Below, piece by piece: positions 1-7,569 of a stretch of 11,364 nucleotides of DNA (position 1 is its first letter; each line of letters opens with the position of its first letter). Under the pieces are notes generated by a model, which was not told the origin of the DNA, did not search any database, and saw only the letters and a list, made by a program, of their open reading frames with translations. The stretch is from Hyphomicrobiaceae bacterium (lineage in GTDB: Bacteria; Pseudomonadota; Alphaproteobacteria; Rhizobiales; HXMU1428-3). The stretch is taken from NCBI GenBank assembly GCA_028285025.1, contig JANQQH010000505.1:1-11364 (forward strand), written 5' to 3'. Made by a program: the position numbers and the translations under genes.

Positions 1-31
1 GTCTGACAGCGCGATACCTGATCTTTCAGTA

Positions 32-1177
32 ATGAAGGCGCTTGAGCAAAAAATCAGCACGCTTTTTGAACAAGAAGGATTTGCCCAGATTGACCCGGCG
101 ATCATGCAACCGGCCGATATCTATTTGCAGCAAATCGGCGAAGCGGTTAGAGGGCGCACTTATGTATTTACAGACATTGATGGGCAAGAGCTGTGCTTGC
201 GCCCTGATCTGACTGTGCCAGCTGCTCGTGTGTTTATTGAGCTTCAAGAAGAATTTGGTGATAAGGCGCGCATTTTTTATGCTGGCCCTACCTTTCGCTA
301 TCCTTATGATGGCCCGGCTCATGGTAATGCTAGAGAATTTCGCCAAGCGGGTATTGAAATTTTTGGCAAGGAAGATGCTGAAAAGGCAGAAGCTGAAGTG
401 TTGGCTCTTATCATCAATGCACTCAAAGAAGTGGGCACATCCCAGTTTAAAATTCGCTTGGGCGATTTAGGGCTGTTTGAAGCGCTGTTGCATGCCATTG
501 AGATGCCAGATCGGTGGCGTAAACGTTTGAGTGAAAACTTTTGGCGTCCAGATGAATTTCACGACATATTAAAACAGTTGGGTGCGCCGCAGAATCTTGA
601 ATATGAAGAAAATTTGCGCAAATTATTACGTAAAATTACTGACTTGTCAGGCAAAGAGGCCGAACAGGTTGTTGCAGATTACTTGGCTGAACATGCTATC
701 CCTCTTATTGGTGCCAGGTCACTTGGCGAAATTACCTCTCACCTTTTGACCAAAGCTGAAGATTTGATTACTGATCCGCTTGAGCAAGAAAAAATAGAAT
801 TGATTGAGCGTTATTTAGAAATTTCTGCCCCGCCCAAAGCGGTTGGTGCCCGGTTGAATGATTTAGCTGAAAAGTCAGGTCTGGATTTAACCTATGCGCT
901 TGATCGTTACCAAAAACGAATAGAGTGGTTGAATAAATTAGAGGTAGATTTGTCGTGTGCAGAATTCACCGCAGAATTTGGACGTAACTTGGAATATTAC
1001 ACAGGTTTTGTTTTTCAAATTGAAAAACATGATATGGGCCAGGAAGGTCATATTGCTGGCGGTGGGCGTTATGATAGTTTATTGCAAAGCCTTGGTTGTC
1101 CAAAGAGTTTACCTGCGATCGGGGCTGCTATTCACCTTGATCGCCTGGCTGCTCTTATTGATGGAGACGTTTTATGA
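32..1177 (+). CDS. hisZ: ATP phosphoribosyltransferase regulatory subunit HisZ
   Basis: HisZ is a catalytically inactive paralogue of histidyl-tRNA synthetase. It binds short-form HisG to make the active, histidine-sensitive ATP phosphoribosyltransferase, the first step of histidine biosynthesis in the cytoplasm. The class II synthetase-like core is visible: [10 protein letters not shown] (57-66), FRYPYDG followed by [12 protein letters not shown] (88-112), [10 protein letters not shown] (321-330), [10 protein letters not shown] (342-351) and [12 protein letters not shown] (361-372). The chain ends there, without the C-terminal anticodon-binding domain of true HisS, and 381 residues suits HisZ. 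The start is uncertain. ATG at 32 has no clear ribosome binding site, and the frame stays open to the window edge (positions 2-31), so the real start may lie upstream. An alternative is coupling, because TAA at 30-32 in another frame overlaps the ATG as TAATG. The gene overlaps hisG by 4 bp. Confidence 0.93.
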   Translation: MKALEQKISTLFEQEGFAQIDPAIMQPADIYLQQIGEAVRGRTYVFTDIDGQELCLRPDLTVPAARVFIELQEEFGDKARIFYAGPTFRYPYDGPAHGNAREFRQAGIEIFGKEDAEKAEAEVLALIINALKEVGTSQFKIRLGDLGLFEALLHAIEMPDRWRKRLSENFWRPDEFHDILKQLGAPQNLEYEENLRKLLRKITDLSGKEAEQVVADYLAEHAIPLIGARSLGEITSHLLTKAEDLITDPLEQEKIELIERYLEISAPPKAVGARLNDLAEKSGLDLTYALDRYQKRIEWLNKLEVDLSCAEFTAEFGRNLEYYTGFVFQIEKHDMGQEGHIAGGGRYDSLLQSLGCPKSLPAIGAAIHLDRLAALIDGDVL

Positions 1178-1890
1178 CGGAAACATTGACGTTGGCTGTG
1201 CCCTCAAAGGGTAGGTTGATGGAAGAGACCAGTAAATACTTCCAGGCGCGCGGCCTCAATTTGCAAAAGATTGGTCATGATCGTGGTTATCAAGGTGAAA
1301 TTGAAGATCATGATGATGTTGATATTGTTTACCTTTCTGCTTCTGAAATCGCTCACCAGTTAAAGACTGGACAAATCCATATGGGCGTTACGGGTGAAGA
1401 TTTGGTGCGTGAAAGCATTATTGGGGCCGATCAACGTATTGAGTTTTTGCAAAAGCTTGGTTTTGGTCAGGCTGATGTGGTTGTTGCGGTGCCCGATTGT
1501 TGGTTGGATGTGCGCACCACACAAGATTTGGAAGAAATGGCGCTTCAGTTTCGCGCCGAACATGGGCGCCGGTTGAAAGTGGCGACCAAATATATGAACC
1601 TTACCCGCCAGTTTTTTGCTCAAAAGTCCGTTGCTGGCTATCGCATTGTTGAAAGTTTGGGGGCCACTGAAGGTACCCCTATGGGCGGGACAGCTGATTT
1701 AATTGTAGATATTACCTCTACAGGGGAAACCTTGAGCGCCAACCATCTGCGCATTCTTGATGACGGTGTTATTTTAAAATCTGAAGCCAACCTGTTAGCT
1801 TCGCGTGCAGCAGAATGGGGCGGCGGGGCTGCAGAAGTGCGTTTAGAGCTTATGGCTAAATTAGGCAATGACCCAACAGAGGAAGAATAA
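1174..1890 (+). CDS. hisG: ATP phosphoribosyltransferase catalytic subunit HisG (short form)
   Basis: HisG condenses ATP with PRPP to phosphoribosyl-ATP, the committed step of histidine biosynthesis. The protein has 238 residues, so it is the short form that lacks the C-terminal regulatory ACT-like domain and depends on HisZ. Visible motifs are PSKGRL (10-15), VTGEDL (72-77), [14 protein letters not shown] (135-148) and the PRPP-binding stretch [16 protein letters not shown] (172-187). The start codon lies inside the end of hisZ (ATGA overlap), which implies translational coupling. A GGAG at 1163-1166, 7 nt upstream, supports this start. The stoichiometric pairing with HisZ fits the overlap. 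The gene converges on the minus-strand GST-fold gene 51 bp downstream. Confidence 0.96.
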   Translation: MTETLTLAVPSKGRLMEETSKYFQARGLNLQKIGHDRGYQGEIEDHDDVDIVYLSASEIAHQLKTGQIHMGVTGEDLVRESIIGADQRIEFLQKLGFGQADVVVAVPDCWLDVRTTQDLEEMALQFRAEHGRRLKVATKYMNLTRQFFAQKSVAGYRIVESLGATEGTPMGGTADLIVDITSTGETLSANHLRILDDGVILKSEANLLASRAAEWGGGAAEVRLELMAKLGNDPTEEE

Positions 1891-1941
1891 ATCTTTCTCT
1901 TTTCAAGGCTTGGAAGGTAAGGCACAAACTGGCATAATCTC

Positions 1942-2673
1942 TTAACTATTGCTGGGCTTAAAAAGCATTGTTGAGGCGTAGTCGGGAAAGGTTTCGTTGG
2001 TCATTCGGTTGTGGTAGTCAACAAGAGGTTTGCTCGCCCGGCTTAAATCGCGAAATGGGGTTTCCATTTCTGGTACGATCATATTGCAAATAAGGCCGAA
2101 GGCGGTGCAGTCAATTTCACGGGGTTTGTCGCCGCCAAAATAGGGCCGGTCAGTCAAAAGTGCTTCAAGGGCAACAATGTCTTGGGCAATCAGGCCATCA
2201 ATCTCTTGCCAGCTATGACGCAAAATGCCGTGTCCTTTGATGGTGCGCCGAATATCCTTGCATACGATCTTAAAAATAAACTTGCCCATAAAGCCCATAT
2301 TGGCAAAAAACGTTTCGTACATTATGGGGGCATTCTTTTTATCCAGCCAACGATAAGCCAACAACATAAAATAAGTGTGGTTTTCAAGGCCCAGACGCCA
2401 TAAATGTTGTTGGGCTTTTTCGCCAGCGCTCAGCCCATCATTGACTTGGTCGCCATGTTTTTCTTTTAAATAGTCAATAGCAAATTGGCTATCTGCAATT
2501 GGGGTGTCACCATCCATTAAAACCGGGAACTTGCCTTTAGGGGCTTTGCGGACATCACCGTTTTTGGAGGTGTATTCAAGATCAGCCAAGCGCAAATACG
2601 TCTCAAGTTTCACAACAAACGAGCTGGGATCAGGCACGCCGAATTGCGGACCAAACTTTATCAATTTTAACAT
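1942..2673 (-). CDS. Glutathione S-transferase-fold protein, Faxc/metaxin-like
   Basis: A 243-residue protein with a two-domain GST architecture. The thioredoxin-fold N-terminal half shows KLETYLRLADLEY (23-35), the cis-proline segment KGKFPVL (46-52, Pro50) and ADSQFAIDYL (60-69). The last of these corresponds to the E/D-S glutathione gamma-glutamyl site of GSTs. The all-helical C-terminal half contains EIDCTAFG (187-194), the usual GST N-capping region. The N-terminal pattern, with KLETYLR in place of a classical Ser/Tyr/Cys catalytic motif, resembles the failed-axon-connections / metaxin / CDR-type subfamily, whose bacterial members have no settled substrate. Conjugating activity is therefore uncertain. 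An AAAGG lies 9 nt before the ATG. The gene is divergent from the DUF2939 gene across about 150 bp and is probably monocistronic. Confidence 0.88.
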   Translation of the reverse strand: MLKLIKFGPQFGVPDPSSFVVKLETYLRLADLEYTSKNGDVRKAPKGKFPVLMDGDTPIADSQFAIDYLKEKHGDQVNDGLSAGEKAQQHLWRLGLENHTYFMLLAYRWLDKKNAPIMYETFFANMGFMGKFIFKIVCKDIRRTIKGHGILRHSWQEIDGLIAQDIVALEALLTDRPYFGGDKPREIDCTAFGLICNMIVPEMETPFRDLSRASKPLVDYHNRMTNETFPDYASTMLFKPSNS

Positions 2674-2822
2674 CTATCAATACCTTTAAAATTTGCATTT
2701 AAAACAATATGGTTCGATGATAGAGTTACCATAGAAAAGATGTGAGACACCAATCACAACACCGTCATAAAACAAACGCCTTTTGTGCTTAACAATCCAT
2801 CAAACAAGTTTGGGGGCCCTTT

Positions 2823-3551
2823 ATGAAACGACTCATTTTTTTGATTTGCCTAATCGCACTTGCTTTTTATGCCGCTTGGCCAGCTTATTCTTTGTATGAG
2901 ATTGCCACAGGTTTAAAACAAGGTGAAGAAGCCACAATTGAACGCAAAGTCGCCTGGGGTCCCTTGCGCGACTCTTTAAAAGAGCCGGTGACCCAACGGG
3001 TAAAACAAGAAATTTCAAATCAATCAAAGGGGCAGGGTTTGGAAGGGGTTCTTGCTGGCGAACTTGCCAACCAAATGGCGCCTCAATTGGTAGAAAAAAT
3101 ATTGGATGCTTATGTGACCCCTAAAGGTGTGATCACTTTGGCCAATCAAGGCGGTAAACTCAATGTTAGTAATTTAGGCATTGGTAAACTTGTTGGTAGC
3201 GTTGGGGGTGGGCAAAATGGTGAAGATGATGGCTTACTTGGTGGTTTACTTGACAAAGCTAAAGAAATCGTCGGGTCCGTACCTGGGGGTAAAGATTTGT
3301 TATCAGGCGCGCTGGGAGAGTTTAGCAAAGATTTGAATGAGATTATTGATGCAGAGGGCAAACAAGGCCAGACTTCATCTGAGAAAACCAGTTATGGTTT
3401 GCAAAATATAAAACATTTCAAGTTTATCAACCCATGGAGCTTTGAAGTTGGGCTGGCAAAATCTTCAACTGCTAAAACCCCTGACGTGATTGCTGGTATG
3501 AGTTTTATTGATCGGGACTGGAAATTGAGTAAGTTGGTGCCGCGTTTGTAG
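2823..3551 (+). CDS. DUF2939 family membrane-anchored protein
   Basis: A 242-residue protein of unknown function. Residues 4-20 are a hydrophobic N-terminal segment with a preceding basic pair, so it is either a single membrane anchor or an uncleaved signal, with the rest probably periplasmic. The family signature follows directly: a WPAYSLYEI block, then GEEATIERKVAWGPLRDSLK (about 34-53), which matches the DUF2939 pattern of a charged helix followed by a W..LR.SL motif. The C-terminal part (191-242) ends with MSFIDRDWKLSKLVPRL, also typical. Between them, residues about 118-163 form a glycine-rich, low-complexity stretch (VGGG, GLLGGLL, VPGG) that looks like a flexible linker. The ribosome binding site is weak (a GGGGG run 7 nt upstream). 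Nothing in the context indicates a pathway. Confidence 0.85.
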   Translation: MKRLIFLICLIALAFYAAWPAYSLYEIATGLKQGEEATIERKVAWGPLRDSLKEPVTQRVKQEISNQSKGQGLEGVLAGELANQMAPQLVEKILDAYVTPKGVITLANQGGKLNVSNLGIGKLVGSVGGGQNGEDDGLLGGLLDKAKEIVGSVPGGKDLLSGALGEFSKDLNEIIDAEGKQGQTSSEKTSYGLQNIKHFKFINPWSFEVGLAKSSTAKTPDVIAGMSFIDRDWKLSKLVPRL

Positions 3552-3587
3552 ATGGCGTGATAAAGATAAGTTTCTAGACTATATTGC

Positions 3588-3610
3588 TGGTCCTGACAGG
3601 ATTGTTTTTT
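3588..3610 (+). terminator. Weak candidate intrinsic terminator after the DUF2939 gene
   Basis: The perfect palindrome TCCTGACAGGA (3591-3601) can fold as a short stem, extended outward by three G-U pairs (3588-3590 with 3602-3604). A run of six T follows immediately at 3605-3610. It lies 36 bp past the stop of the DUF2939 gene. The stem has few Watson-Crick pairs and its stability was not computed, so the call is tentative. Confidence 0.3.
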
Positions 3611-3618
3611 ATGAAATT

Positions 3619-3645
3619 GTCATCAATAAGGGGTGGTGTGATGAC
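3619..3645. repeat. Perfect 7-bp inverted repeat between convergent genes
   Basis: GTCATCA (3619-3625) and TGATGAC (3639-3645) are exact reverse complements separated by 13 bases. On the plus strand the stem could extend by two U-G pairs and one A-U pair. It sits in the 115-bp gap where the DUF2939 gene and the dehydrogenase gene converge, so a role in transcript ends is plausible. Neither strand shows a good U tract directly after it. Confidence 0.4.
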
Positions 3646-3666
3646 GGTTGATTATCAGAGTAAATT

Positions 3667-4533
3667 TTAATTATCTCTTAGCAATTTAATCAAGCTGGAT
3701 GTATCCCACCTCCCACCGCCCATGCGTTGAATTTCTTTATAATATTGATCAATCAGTCCGGTTATGGGTAGGGCTGAGCCATTTTTGCGGGCTTCATCCA
3801 GTGCAAAGCCTAGGTCTTTTCTCACCCAATCAACCGCAAAGCCGAAATCGAATTCATCATCAATCATCGTGTGGCCGCGATTAGATAGTTGCCAGGACCC
3901 GGCTGCCCCTTTTGATATGACATCTACGACCTTTTTTGCATCTAGCCCAGCATTTTCGGCAAATGCCAACCCTTCCGAGATCGCTTGTACAGCTCCAACA
4001 AAGGTAATTTGGTTAACCATTTTTGTTAACTGGCCGGCACCAACCGGGCCCATAAGGGTTACGGCTTGCGCATAGGCCTTTTGGACAGGCTCGGAGCGGT
4101 CAAAGTCGGACTGGTCACCGCCGCACATAATGGTAAGGACCCCGTTTTCAGCGCCAGCTTGACCGCCAGAGACAGGGGCATCCATAAAGGAAAGTCCGCT
4201 TTCTTTGGCTTTTTCATAAAGTTGTTTGGCAACGGTTGCAGATGTTGTTGTGTGATCGATCATTAAGCTACCGTCAGACATGGATTGGAAAGCCCCGTCT
4301 TGGCCAACGCAAACACTTTTCAGATCTTCGTCATTGCCAACACATACAAAAACAATCCTGGCATCTTTTACAGCCTTTGCCGGTGTTTGCCCATATGAGC
4401 CACCATATTCGGCAACCCACTTTTCAGCTTTTTGGGTTGTACGATTATAAACACAAACCTCATGGCCAGCTTTAACCAAATGGCCGGCCATGGGATAGCC
4501 CATGACCCCTAATCCTAGAAATGCGATTTTCAT
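3667..4533 (-). CDS. NAD(P)-dependent beta-hydroxyacid dehydrogenase (3-hydroxyisobutyrate dehydrogenase family)
   Basis: A 288-residue cytoplasmic oxidoreductase, full length for the family, which oxidises short beta-hydroxy acids such as 3-hydroxyisobutyrate (valine breakdown) or reduces tartronate semialdehyde. The Rossmann dinucleotide motif GLGVMG is at 7-12 and is followed by VYNRT (28-32). An Arg after the second strand in NRT leans towards NADP use, but this is not decisive. The substrate-binding loop DAPVSGG (118-124) and the GAGQLTKMVNQ segment (166-175), with catalytic Lys171 and Asn174, are intact. A further conserved lysine is at 239 in RKDLGFALDEARK. The start has a GG-rich ribosome binding site (AAGGTAAGGTGCA) just upstream. 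The gene stands alone and is divergent from the ATP-grasp operon, so context does not reveal the substrate. No other valine-catabolism gene is in view. Confidence 0.9.
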   Translation of the reverse strand: MKIAFLGLGVMGYPMAGHLVKAGHEVCVYNRTTQKAEKWVAEYGGSYGQTPAKAVKDARIVFVCVGNDEDLKSVCVGQDGAFQSMSDGSLMIDHTTTSATVAKQLYEKAKESGLSFMDAPVSGGQAGAENGVLTIMCGGDQSDFDRSEPVQKAYAQAVTLMGPVGAGQLTKMVNQITFVGAVQAISEGLAFAENAGLDAKKVVDVISKGAAGSWQLSNRGHTMIDDEFDFGFAVDWVRKDLGFALDEARKNGSALPITGLIDQYYKEIQRMGGGRWDTSSLIKLLRDN

Positions 4534-4853
4534 TGCACCTTACCTTTATAATTTGTAGCCCTTGCATAGCATGAATATTGTGATCTCCAAAGATCGAAAG
4601 CTTTTGCTAACGACGCAATGATCAGTCCTTGGTCCTGACCTTAGTCATTGTTGCTGTAAGCGAAGTAGAAAAGACGTTAAACCTACCGTTATTTTGATTT
4701 TAAGGGAAATACATCATTGAAGGGTCTGATGATCTTAAATTGGGACACCTATTTAAACGTCATTAAATAAAATATTGTTATATTTTAACATATATTTATG
4801 CGGTTTTTGATATGCTCAATCATTATCGAAATTAAGTTTCGGCATTGTGTGAT
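4534..4853. other. Divergent intergenic region between the dehydrogenase and ATP-grasp operon
   Basis: No convincing gene is visible in this 320-bp spacer. It must carry promoters for both flanking divergent transcription units. Two small inverted repeats stand out: GATCT-CCAA-AGATC at 4582-4595, near the dehydrogenase start, and TGTTA-TATTT-TAACA at 4776-4790, near the ATP-grasp start. The last 100 bp are strongly AT-rich. A regulator site is possible but no known operator is recognised. Confidence 0.5.
4785..4816 (+). promoter_or_regulatory. Tentative promoter for the ATP-grasp/flippase/acyltransferase operon
   Basis: TATGCT at 4811-4816 is preceded by TG at 4808-4809, giving an extended -10 shape about 40 bp before the ATG at 4854. 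TTAACA (4785-4790) resembles a -35 element, but the 20-base gap to the -10 is too long for an optimal sigma-70 promoter. The extended -10 would have to compensate. The inverted repeat at 4776-4790 overlaps the proposed -35. This is pattern matching only. Confidence 0.25.
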
Positions 4854-6152
4854 ATGAGTAATCGTTTTTCCTATAGTAATGTAGCCCAGAGTTCCAGCGC
4901 GCCCAATGGCTCAAATTTGGAACAAATCAATTATAATACGCCAAAAAACACCATATTATTTATTGGGAACTATCGCCCAACAATTCCCCTCATTCATGAG
5001 TTTGCCGCGTTAGGTTTTAGAATTATCACAGGTGTTACTGATTCATCAGAACGCGGCTATGAAGTTTCACACTTTGTTTCTGAAAAGTGGTTTCATAGCA
5101 ATCCGGATCAAGAACCAGAACAATTTATTGATGAACTGAACCAGCTCCTTTCAGAGCGTCAAGATATCACATTCATCATGCCTGTTGCTGAAGACATGCT
5201 GCTGCTCATTCAATCGCATTTATCAAATTTAGTTCGCTCTGATGCTTATGTGATGGTCGCCAGTGACTTAATCAAACTTTGCCTCGACAAGGCACGCATT
5301 TTAGATTTTGCAGAACAAATTGGCGTTAAGCAAGCGCCATACAAAATTGTTACGAACCACATGGACCTGTTAAAGGGTGCCGAAGAAGTTGGTTTTCCAC
5401 TTGTCGTTCGCCCAACGCAGCCTTCTATGAAGTTTGGCAGCCGGAAAGCTTTATTATGTAAAGATATGAATGAACTTAACCATCATTTACCAAATTGGCC
5501 TGACGAGCATTTAAAGCTGATTGTTCAAAAACAATTTTCCGGAAGACGCCATAACCTTTATTTTGCTGCAAGAGATGGTGCGCTTTTTCGCCTTCTAGAA
5601 ACTGTCGCGGACAGAACTGATCATGCCGATGGAACAGGCCTGGCTGTTATGGGAAGAACAATTGCAATCAGTGGAGTTCTTCGAAATGATACAGAATTGC
5701 TACTTAAAAAAATGAACTACACAGGCATTGGCTGTGCTCAATTTTTAGTTTGTGAAACAACGAAAAATCACAGTTTCTTAGAGATTAACCCGAGAATTGC
5801 TGGCAATCATATGTTGCCAACAAAAGCAGGTTTATCTCTTGGCCCTTTGCTTGTGGCGCTTACGAAAAACATTGAAATTGCAAACTTAAACAGCACCGAA
5901 ATGATTACTGCTGAACCGGGTTTAACTTATGTTTGGACCTATGGAGATCTTGGGGGCTGTTTTCGTGACTGGAAAAATGGGCGCATTAACTTTTCTAGCG
6001 CACTAAAGTGGGGCATGCTGGCGATAAAAGATGCCGTTAGCGCAGATATGCATATGACCTGGTCCTGGCATGATCCAAAGCCTGCTATTGCTGGTTACAA
6101 AGAAAGAGCCCTTGGCTTTTTTAGAAAAAAGCTAAACTCTGCCTGTTTTTAA
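4854..6152 (+). CDS. ATP-grasp domain ligase, carbamoyl-phosphate-synthase-like
   Basis: A cytoplasmic ATP-dependent carboxylate ligase of unknown substrate, 432 residues from the ATG used here. The family activates a carboxylate as an acyl phosphate and joins it to an amine or other nucleophile. Residues about 31-140 form a Rossmann-like pre-ATP-grasp domain (TILFIGNYRPTIPLIHEFAA at 33-52). ATP-binding elements follow: FPLVVRPTQ (181-189, an Arg in the position also used by CarB), the SMKFGSRKALL loop (191-201) and the metal-binding FLEINPRIAGN (308-318, with Glu310 and Asn312). No biotin or other carrier domain is present. A TTG at 4845 in the same frame would add three residues. Neither start has a good ribosome binding site, and ATG is preferred. 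It is the first gene of a three-gene operon, with 33 bp to the flippase, so its product probably feeds an envelope precursor. Confidence 0.87.
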   Translation: MSNRFSYSNVAQSSSAPNGSNLEQINYNTPKNTILFIGNYRPTIPLIHEFAALGFRIITGVTDSSERGYEVSHFVSEKWFHSNPDQEPEQFIDELNQLLSERQDITFIMPVAEDMLLLIQSHLSNLVRSDAYVMVASDLIKLCLDKARILDFAEQIGVKQAPYKIVTNHMDLLKGAEEVGFPLVVRPTQPSMKFGSRKALLCKDMNELNHHLPNWPDEHLKLIVQKQFSGRRHNLYFAARDGALFRLLETVADRTDHADGTGLAVMGRTIAISGVLRNDTELLLKKMNYTGIGCAQFLVCETTKNHSFLEINPRIAGNHMLPTKAGLSLGPLLVALTKNIEIANLNSTEMITAEPGLTYVWTYGDLGGCFRDWKNGRINFSSALKWGMLAIKDAVSADMHMTWSWHDPKPAIAGYKERALGFFRKKLNSACF

Positions 6153-6175
6153 GAAATCAGCCAAATCCAATCAAC

Positions 6176-6188
6176 AGAGGTAAATTTG
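6176..6188 (+). promoter_or_regulatory. Ribosome binding site that fixes a TTG start
   Basis: AGAGG at 6176-6180 lies 5 bases before TTG at 6186. No ATG or GTG in frame precedes it back to the stop of the upstream gene, which is in the same frame, and the first in-frame ATG is about 130 codons further in, past the first membrane segments. The TTG is therefore the most plausible start of the flippase. Confidence 0.6.
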
Positions 6189-7568
6189 AAGATAGCTGGA
6201 GACATAAAAAAACGTTTTGCTTTGTTGCTGCAAGGTTCAGCCGTTGTTTTTTTGGCACGGCTAGCTGGTGCTGGGATCGGGCTGCTAATACAGTTGTTAT
6301 TAGCGCGTTCGATAGGTGGTGAGCAACTGGGTATAGTTTTCATTGCCCTGGCTATAGCCAATATTGGATCAGTTGTTGCAGCTTTGGGTTACCCTTCTGT
6401 TTCAGTCAGGTTTTTGCGACGTTACAAAGTCAGGGGGGCGCAAGAAAAAGCTGAGCAGTTTCGCAAACAATCAATCAAAGACGTTGTATTGTTTGCTTTT
6501 GTGCTAATCGTGGTTTTGGTTTCCGTCATTTCGCTTTTTTCTCTGTCTGAGCAAAAAATAAGTGCGCTTTATTTGGGCGTCCTTATGATCCCTTTATTTG
6601 CTTTTCTTGCTTTAAATGGCGGTTTTGCTAATGCTCACGAACGTATTGATATTTCCTATTTACCCGATATTTTTATCCGCCCTTTCTTTTGGCTACTATT
6701 ATTGGTTATCAGTCTTGGTCTGGGCCTTAGCTTAGAGGCTGGAGATGTTGTCCTGACGGCATTCATAGCCACTCTAATTGCGTTGTTGGTTCAATGGTTT
6801 TGGATGAATTCATCTATCGAGAAAGCAGATGAATGGCCATCAGGCCAAAGCATATTGATCAAGCCCGGTTTACGTAAGCTCTGGCGGTTGGCCGCCCTGC
6901 CAATGATTGCAATGACATTATTAACAAATATGATTTTTGATATTGATGTTATGGTGTTATCACTGCTTCTATCTAGTACTGATATTGCTCTATTTGGTAT
7001 TGCTTTTAAAATTGCGTTTTTAATTGGCTTTGGTGTGCATGTAATTCAGCAGGCCTCATACCCAAAAATTACAGATGCCTATAGTTTAAAGAATCTTTCT
7101 TTGATGCGATCAGAAATTTTAAACGCTATTGTTCCTGCCATTTTGGGTTCGCTGTTATCCATATTTATTATCATCATTGCTGGGCACTGGATCCTTAGTT
7201 TTTTTGGTTCTGAATTTGAAACAGCTTATGTGGCTCTTTTATTGCTTACATTGTGTGCGTTAATTCGCGCTGTTGGTGGGCCGGCTTCTCAGATACTCGT
7301 CTTGGCTGGAAAGCAAAAACAAATGATCATTGTTTATGGATCAGGTTTGTTTCTGTTAGCTGGTTTGAATTTAATTTTGGTGCCTCCATTTGGGGTAGAT
7401 GGTGCTGCTTTGGCTTTGGTTGGAGCAACGCTCTACTGGTCAACTTGCTTAAGTATCGTTGCCTTTAAAGCAACCAATGTGAGGGTTGATGGATTTTCTT
7501 TAGAGCTTTTAACGTTCGAAACATTACGAAGTTTGCCATTTTTTAAGAAAAATGGAGTGAGGTTTTGA
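6186..7568 (+). CDS. Polysaccharide/lipid-linked oligosaccharide flippase (Wzx-like, MOP superfamily)
   Basis: A 460-residue, strongly hydrophobic inner-membrane protein with about a dozen predicted membrane-spanning stretches, close to the usual size of Wzx/RfbX flippases. These proteins move undecaprenyl-linked saccharides from the cytoplasmic to the periplasmic face. The N-terminus is typical: a short amphipathic lead, then SAVVFLARLAGAGIGLLIQ and LLARSIGGEQLG, the LAR..G...G pattern common to this superfamily. Later signs are the ALGYPSVSVRFLRRY loop after the second helix, FDIDVMVLSLLLSSTDIALFGIAFK in the middle, and a GPASQILVLAGKQ segment near helices 10-11. The start is TTG with a good AGAGG site. 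It lies between the ATP-grasp ligase (33 bp upstream) and an acyltransferase (1 bp downstream), so all three are probably co-transcribed. No polymerase or glycosyltransferase gene is adjacent. The cargo is unknown, and peptidoglycan or teichuronic-type substrates cannot be excluded. Confidence 0.85.
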   Translation: MKIAGDIKKRFALLLQGSAVVFLARLAGAGIGLLIQLLLARSIGGEQLGIVFIALAIANIGSVVAALGYPSVSVRFLRRYKVRGAQEKAEQFRKQSIKDVVLFAFVLIVVLVSVISLFSLSEQKISALYLGVLMIPLFAFLALNGGFANAHERIDISYLPDIFIRPFFWLLLLVISLGLGLSLEAGDVVLTAFIATLIALLVQWFWMNSSIEKADEWPSGQSILIKPGLRKLWRLAALPMIAMTLLTNMIFDIDVMVLSLLLSSTDIALFGIAFKIAFLIGFGVHVIQQASYPKITDAYSLKNLSLMRSEILNAIVPAILGSLLSIFIIIIAGHWILSFFGSEFETAYVALLLLTLCALIRAVGGPASQILVLAGKQKQMIIVYGSGLFLLAGLNLILVPPFGVDGAALALVGATLYWSTCLSIVAFKATNVRVDGFSLELLTFETLRSLPFFKKNGVRF

Positions 7569-7569
7569 A

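Noticed and set aside
1899..1917. Hairpin CTTTTCAA-GGC-TTGGAAGG after hisG, considered as a terminator
   Set aside because: It needs two G-U pairs, has no T run after it on the plus strand, and on the minus strand the G-U pairs become mismatches.
3764..4075. 103-codon plus-strand frame opposite the dehydrogenase gene
   Set aside because: It is the antisense shadow of a well-supported dehydrogenase. Its composition is Ser/Pro/Ala-rich, with no motif.
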